A program made the translations under genes and the position numbers. From Echinococcus granulosus (taxonomy: Eukaryota > Platyhelminthes > Cestoda > Cyclophyllidea > Taeniidae), in the NCBI RefSeq assembly GCF_000524195.1, contig NW_020170705.1, forward strand, positions 2,857 to 13,953: 11,097 nucleotides of DNA. Reading direction: 5' to 3'. Every line of letters starts with the position of its first letter. The stretch's first letter is position 1. This document shows, one piece after another, positions 8,598 to 11,097 of this stretch. The notes beneath the pieces are model-generated. The model worked only from the letters and a program-made list of their open reading frames with translations. It was not told where the DNA came from and made no database searches.

Positions 8598-9027
8598 AAT
8601 TTACATACAGGCACGACACAACGGCAATTCTCTAATCTATGCGAGAAATTGTGGGGGTAAAAGTATCTGTCCCTACATAACAATTCCTGATCATGACTCA
8701 CTTACAAAGGACACTGCCTGACGATGAAGCAGTCCAACAGGAACTTCATGTAAGCAAATCTCTGTTGTCTAATTCAAGCGAAACGGTTTTTGGTAGAATT
8801 ATAGCAGTAAAGATTATAATTGTAAGGTTTAATTTCACAGTTGTGCATAATTTGACAAACAAAATATAAAACAACTGCAAACTTTAAATCAAAAATGTCG
8901 CATATAATATTTGTGTAGGCGCGCTTGAGAAGGTGCAAAACATATAAAAGAAGGTTTGCTCACACTACGAACAAAATAACAGTTTGGAATAGGCACAGAT
9001 TTACATCTGCTACTGCTATTTTTTCTA

Positions 9028-9196
9028 AAGGGTTGAGAGGTAGTGAGTTTTACAGGAGGCTACTTTACTGAGGAAGAAACAACCCTGGAAGGAGCAATTA
9101 GTGAATTTGCTCTCCATTTCCAAAAAATATTCGCCTTTGCCGAACGTATATTCTATTCAAGGCGCCTCGGGAGGTACTACTCGTAAACCCTGTGCT
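9028..9196 (-). pseudogene. PARP relic block 4: catalytic core, active-site Tyr
   Basis: The block reads QGLRVVPPEAP, stop, IEYTFGKGEYFLEMESKF, TNC, matching [33 protein letters not shown]. TGA 9159-9157 replaces the Val of EAPVTGY. The active-site Tyr of GIYF is kept (GEYF), one residue is missing in SANYC, and the following strand (GCFFLSKVA, compare LILLGEVAL) is eroded. The frame closes at TAG 9027-9025 after THYLSTL. Confidence 0.93.
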
Positions 9197-9277
9197 CTGC
9201 CAAGCAAGAAGTATGAGGAGCCCACAAATAAGCAACTGTAGCTACTTAAATAGATCTAAGTGGAAGAATAGTCCCAC
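9197..9277 (-). other. Surviving phase-2 intron in the PARP relic
   Basis: This 81-base segment starts GTGGGA and ends in a pyrimidine-rich TACTTCTTGCTTGGCAG. Removing it joins AGIL to AQGLRVVPPEAP in frame, exactly where intact PARPs read [16 protein letters not shown]. Its presence excludes a processed retrocopy for this part of the locus. Confidence 0.85.
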
Positions 9278-9471
9278 AGAATGCCTGCCTAGTTTGTCCC
9301 TCGAGAACCTCGCCAGAGCATTATGCGACTGTCCAGCGCCTTTAAACACTCTGCCTTTCCCCCCTCAAAAAAGATGCCTATCACCTCCAGAGTATAAATA
9401 AAATGCGTTGGAGAGTAAGTGATTTATAGGTAGTTTGTAATCCGTTCAAACTTCTCCAAATCTCGATCAAG
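9278..9471 (-). pseudogene. PARP relic block 3: entry to the catalytic domain, HG motif
   Basis: The block reads LDRDLEKFERITNYL, stop, ITYSPTHFIYTLEVIGIF, then KALDSRIMLWRGSRGTN, stop, AGIL. It matches EEFKIIxxYLKNTHAPTH, YDLEVIDIF and NRRLLWHGSRTTNFAGIL of PARP1. TAA 9426-9424 falls on the conserved Lys of YLKNTH (one change from AAA). TAG 9291-9289 falls on the aromatic position of TNFAGIL. The catalytic His of the HGSR motif is Arg (CGA 9312-9310), which would abolish NAD+ binding. The block ends at CT|GTGGGA, phase 2. Confidence 0.95.
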
Positions 9472-9473
9472 GG

Positions 9474-9549
9474 CTGGCGGTATGTTCAGAAAAGAGTCGC
9501 TGTTTAGGTATTGACGACTAAAGTGATTGAAATAGCTCAATATAAGGAC
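9474..9549 (-). other. Insertion or intron remnant within the PARP relic
   Basis: Between QIE(VL) and LDRDLEKF, where intact PARP1 continues directly (KVVDRDSEEAE), the relic has about 76 extra bases. They begin GT after GAG and end in CCGCCAG. They stay open in the coding frame and would add about 25 unrelated residues. It is most simply an intron; the phases as read are 0 at the donor and 1 at the acceptor, so a small indel or a slightly different junction is needed. Confidence 0.5.
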
Positions 9550-9771
9550 CTCAATCTGATTCTTGAGTTTCGCATAGTGCTCACCGAGGGATTTGACGTC
9601 TGAGTTGTCAGTCTTCATAAGGAAATAGGTTAAATCCAGCTTTAGTAATTAATCTAACATTCGCGACTCAGTTTTGATCGCCTTCAAGCTGTCCAACAAG
9701 GGTAGCACCTTTAGACCAAAGTCGTGTAAAATACGCGCATCCAAGCGCATTTCGTTACCGACCAAGCAACC
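9550..9771 (-). pseudogene. PARP relic block 2: regulatory domain, HDFG and MLD-LL segment
   Basis: The block holds RLDARILHDFGLKVLPLLDS, matching the invariant IPHDFG turn and following PPLL of PARPs. Next comes SRMLD-stop-LLKLDLTYFLMK, matching MLDNLLDIEVAYSLL, so TAA 9651-9649 replaces an Asn-type codon. It ends KTDNSDVKSLGEHYAKLKNQ and IE. The likely 5' junction is aaacaag|GGT at 9772, giving a phase-0 intron of 138 bases from 9909. That intron holds the in-frame TAA at 9825. Confidence 0.85.
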
Positions 9772-9909
9772 CTTGTTTAGTCCTTCAATCAACATTTTCG
9801 AAGCTAGTAAGTTAGGAATCGCTTAAAACACCATAGGCTTCTTGATGCTACACTCGTGACATCTTCTACAATGACATTCTTTCAACGTCAAACTAAAAAA
9901 GGCTACTAC

Positions 9910-10005
9910 CTGGGATGCTTGATCGCCTTTGTGAGAGTTCGGCATTGAGTCAAGACCAACCTCAAACTTCCTCACGGCGTTAGCCATTAGGCTATGTAGT
10001 AAAGG
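9910..10005 (-). pseudogene. PARP relic block 1: regulatory-domain helices
   Basis: The frame reads PLLHSLMANAVRKFEVGLDS and then MPNSHKGDQASQ, up to the donor CAG|GTAGTA (GT at 9909-9908). It aligns without gaps to the PLGKLSKRQI...GSSDSQ region of the PARP1 regulatory domain, which occludes NAD+ until DNA is bound. Identity is low, so the assignment rests on order and length. Upstream, the same frame stays open to 10140, but similarity fades. Another frame (GPVERQNSCIKYHLVWEID) may hold the preceding helix, implying a frameshift near 10020. Confidence 0.5.
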
Positions 10006-10140
10006 AAATGAGTGAGTTACTAACGTCGATTTCCCAGACCAAATGATACTTGATGCATGAGTTTTGTCTTTCCACCGGTCCCATCGTTCTGTGCAACGAG
10101 ATTGGATGGTCGTAGAAATCCTTACAAATATCCCTAAAAA

Positions 10141-10954
10141 CTAACAGGGATTCTGAATAACTCAGATGGATGCAGAAAAGCGCTAACAGAAGTACAAATA
10201 CAAGGAGGAGCTTAGAAACCACCCGTGCTGCAAGCTACTATGAAACGAAGCGCTCTTGAAACAACAAATTGAAAGTGCAGTGTTTCTGTGGAAACTAATG
10301 GGTGCCTATGGAAAAGGAGGCTTATGACCTTGATCGTGAAGTGGAATAATGGGGACAGTATGCTAGAGAATTGGAGAGGAATTGAGTCAGGTAGACAGGG
10401 AACGGGACTCACAGTCAGGCGAGTGCTAGTGGGCTGGAGAATTGGAGGTGGTTGGTTTGGGGGATTGGTAGGGATTTTGAGAACTAGGGAGTTGGGGTGT
10501 GAGGTGGAGAGGTATAGAAATTGAGTTGTAGGGGGGGGGGGGGCAAAAAATAGTGGAGTGGAAGGGAAGCAAGGGAGAGAGGTGGGTTAATGGCTGGTCG
10601 AGAGCCGAGGGCTGGAAGTGTAGATGGGTGCCCCGGTGTAGTTTGTAGTCTTCCACTCGCGGTTATGCCCTAATTTTTAAAGCTATTTCTCTTGCCTGCA
10701 ATCTAGGAAAGTACTCCAGCTTGGTTCATGTGCTAGACGTAAGCATTTTCGCTGTTTTGCAATAATCCTAAAAATCGTGACACGCTTGTTGTATTTTCCT
10801 TCCGTCCCTTCTGATTGACTGGGATCGCACTTGCTGAGCAGCAAATGCAACCTCTCCTTGACAGTAAGACCACTTCAAGCGTACGATGCAGGCAAATGGA
10901 TAAGTGGGTGGCTTGGTTGCAGTCTGCACGTACTCTCAACTTTAACTTCGTTAC
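10141..10954. other. No recognisable gene; G-rich low-complexity tract
   Basis: If an upstream PARP exon lies at 10955-11032, the WGR domain should fall here on the minus strand, but no WGRVG-like motif was found. From about 10310 to 10625 the plus strand is strongly G-over-C skewed, with runs such as gggggattggtaggg (10459-10473) and ggttgg repeats. Frames on both strands are open merely because the DNA lacks stop codons, giving a Pro/Ser/His-rich minus peptide. The minus frame at 10222-9992 begins like a signal peptide but overlaps the PARP relic. Confidence 0.5.
10531..10543 (+). repeat. Homopolymer run of 13 G
   Basis: Thirteen consecutive G lie inside a G-skewed tract. Such runs are hypermutable and are common places for sequencing or assembly error, so the exact length should be treated as uncertain. 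The surrounding G runs could form G-quadruplexes. Confidence 0.95.
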
Positions 10955-11032
10955 TTGCTCATTTGCATCTGTTGAGCAATCGGCCGATGGATCAATCAAT
11001 GGAAAAGTCACTTCTCCACCTCGTAGGCGCAC
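10955..11032 (-). pseudogene. Possible upstream PARP exon (linker before the WGR domain)
   Basis: After an acceptor (gacatag, AG at 11034-11033) the minus frame reads VRLRGGEVTFPLIDPSADCS, TDANEQ, and then a donor CAA|GTAACG (GT at 10954-10953). PARP1 proteins have a KGGAAVDPDSGLEHSAHV segment just ahead of the WGR domain. The GG, DPxxxC/L and A-H/N pattern agrees, and strand and order are right for the relic downstream. The match is short and the intervening WGR domain was not found. The frame itself continues open to 10733. Confidence 0.35.
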
Positions 11033-11097
11033 CTATGTCATTTTGCAGCATTCAGTTGACGTTATGCAGTCACTTATTAGATGGATTTATAGGATGG

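Larger units (their letters stand above)
8392..10140 (-). pseudogene. Decayed PARP1-type poly(ADP-ribose) polymerase gene (regulatory and catalytic domains)
   Basis: Intact PARP1-type enzymes bind DNA breaks in the nucleus and use NAD+ to build poly(ADP-ribose). Six minus-strand blocks, in order, match the helical regulatory domain and the catalytic domain up to a terminal TAA at 8394-8392. From 10140 to 9424 one frame is interrupted only at TAA 9825-9823 (inside a putative intron) and TAA 9651-9649. Exonic lesions are TAA 9651, TAA 9426, TAG 9291 and TGA 9159, a frameshift between the last two blocks near 8452, and a likely one near 10020. Of the H-Y-E catalytic triad (PARP1 His862, Tyr896, Glu988), His is Arg, Tyr is kept and Glu is deleted. 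A GT-AG intron with correct phase survives at 9277-9197, so the copy is unprocessed. The family assignment is secure; PARP1 is favoured over PARP2/3 by the block around MLD-LL and the spacing. Confidence 0.93.

Noticed and set aside
8473..8721. Plus-strand ORF of 82 codons with a good splice acceptor
   Set aside because: It is antisense to the PARP C-terminal blocks, which match a known family; the plus-strand peptide matches nothing recognised.
9192..9401. Plus-strand ORF of 69 codons
   Set aside because: It lies directly opposite PARP relic blocks 3 and 4 and is a shadow frame.
9424..10140. Use of an alternative nuclear code (TAA/TAG as Gln) to explain a long minus frame
   Set aside because: TGA also interrupts the catalytic domain at 9159, stop positions correspond to different residues in PARPs, and catalytic residues are lost. 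Decay explains all of this.
9992..10222. Minus-strand ORF beginning MVSKLLLVFVLLLALFCIHL, a possible secreted protein
   Set aside because: It overlaps, in another frame, the open stretch that leads into the PARP relic, and part of it may itself be a frameshifted PARP helix. Hydrophobic starts are frequent by chance here, and no promoter or homologous mature peptide is visible.
10426..10656. Minus-strand Pro/Ser/His-rich ORF and overlapping plus-strand Gly-rich ORF at 10288-10524
   Set aside because: Both are by-products of a G-rich strand that lacks stop codons; the peptides are low-complexity and motif-free.
1..11097. CRISPR array, bacterial operon, tRNA or rRNA genes, transposase or reverse transcriptase
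   Set aside because: No regularly spaced repeats, ribosome-binding-site-led gene runs, cloverleaf sequences or mobile-element protein motifs were seen on either strand; the splice-bounded blocks point to a eukaryote.

Overview
The window is eukaryotic, AT-rich nuclear DNA, probably from an invertebrate animal. No operon structure, tRNA or rRNA gene was seen. Coding signal is sparse and broken into exon-sized pieces flanked by GT/AG splice-like sites, inside long AT-rich non-coding stretches. The species cannot be fixed from the sequence.

The best-supported feature is a decayed PARP1-type poly(ADP-ribose) polymerase gene on the minus strand, about 10140 down to 8392, with a possible further upstream exon at 11032-10955. 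Six blocks in the correct order match the helical regulatory domain and the ADP-ribosyltransferase catalytic domain. Recognisable motifs are ILHDFG (family IPHDFG), YTLEVIGIF (family LEVIDIF), MLWRGSR (family LLWHGSR), QGLRVVPPEAP, YTFGKGEYF (family YMFGKGIYF) and a terminal LIYN-TAQINF. It carries stops of all three types (TAA, TAA, TAG, TGA), at least one frameshift, a His-to-Arg change at the first catalytic triad residue and a deletion that removes the catalytic glutamate. At least one intron, with intact phase, is still visible, so this is an unprocessed duplicate or decayed gene rather than a retrocopy. A second minus-strand relic at 7152-6844 resembles the C-terminal half of a short-chain dehydrogenase/reductase, and an unidentified 131-codon minus-strand frame lies at 5504-5112.

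Layout. 1-240: a TATA box and, at TATA-appropriate spacing, a plus-strand ORF that starts as a signal peptide; an open minus-strand frame overlaps it. 322-609: a minus-strand frame of uncertain status. 610-2690: AT-rich, no supported gene. 2692-3152: overlapping open frames on both strands, including a 49-residue signal-peptide-like ORF. 3934-4003 and 4191-4239: two exon-like blocks with good splice sites that could, by phase, continue the signal-peptide ORF at 139. 4240-5111: small inverted and direct repeats. 5112-5504: unidentified exon. 5505-6843: non-coding. 6844-7152: reductase-like relic. 7153-8391: nothing clear. 8392-10140: PARP pseudogene. 10141-10954: G-rich, strand-asymmetric low-complexity DNA containing a run of 13 G. 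10955-11032: possible upstream PARP exon.

No cooperating set of genes is visible. The picture is an intergenic or intronic region with decayed genes on the minus strand and at most one or two small secreted-peptide candidates on the plus strand.
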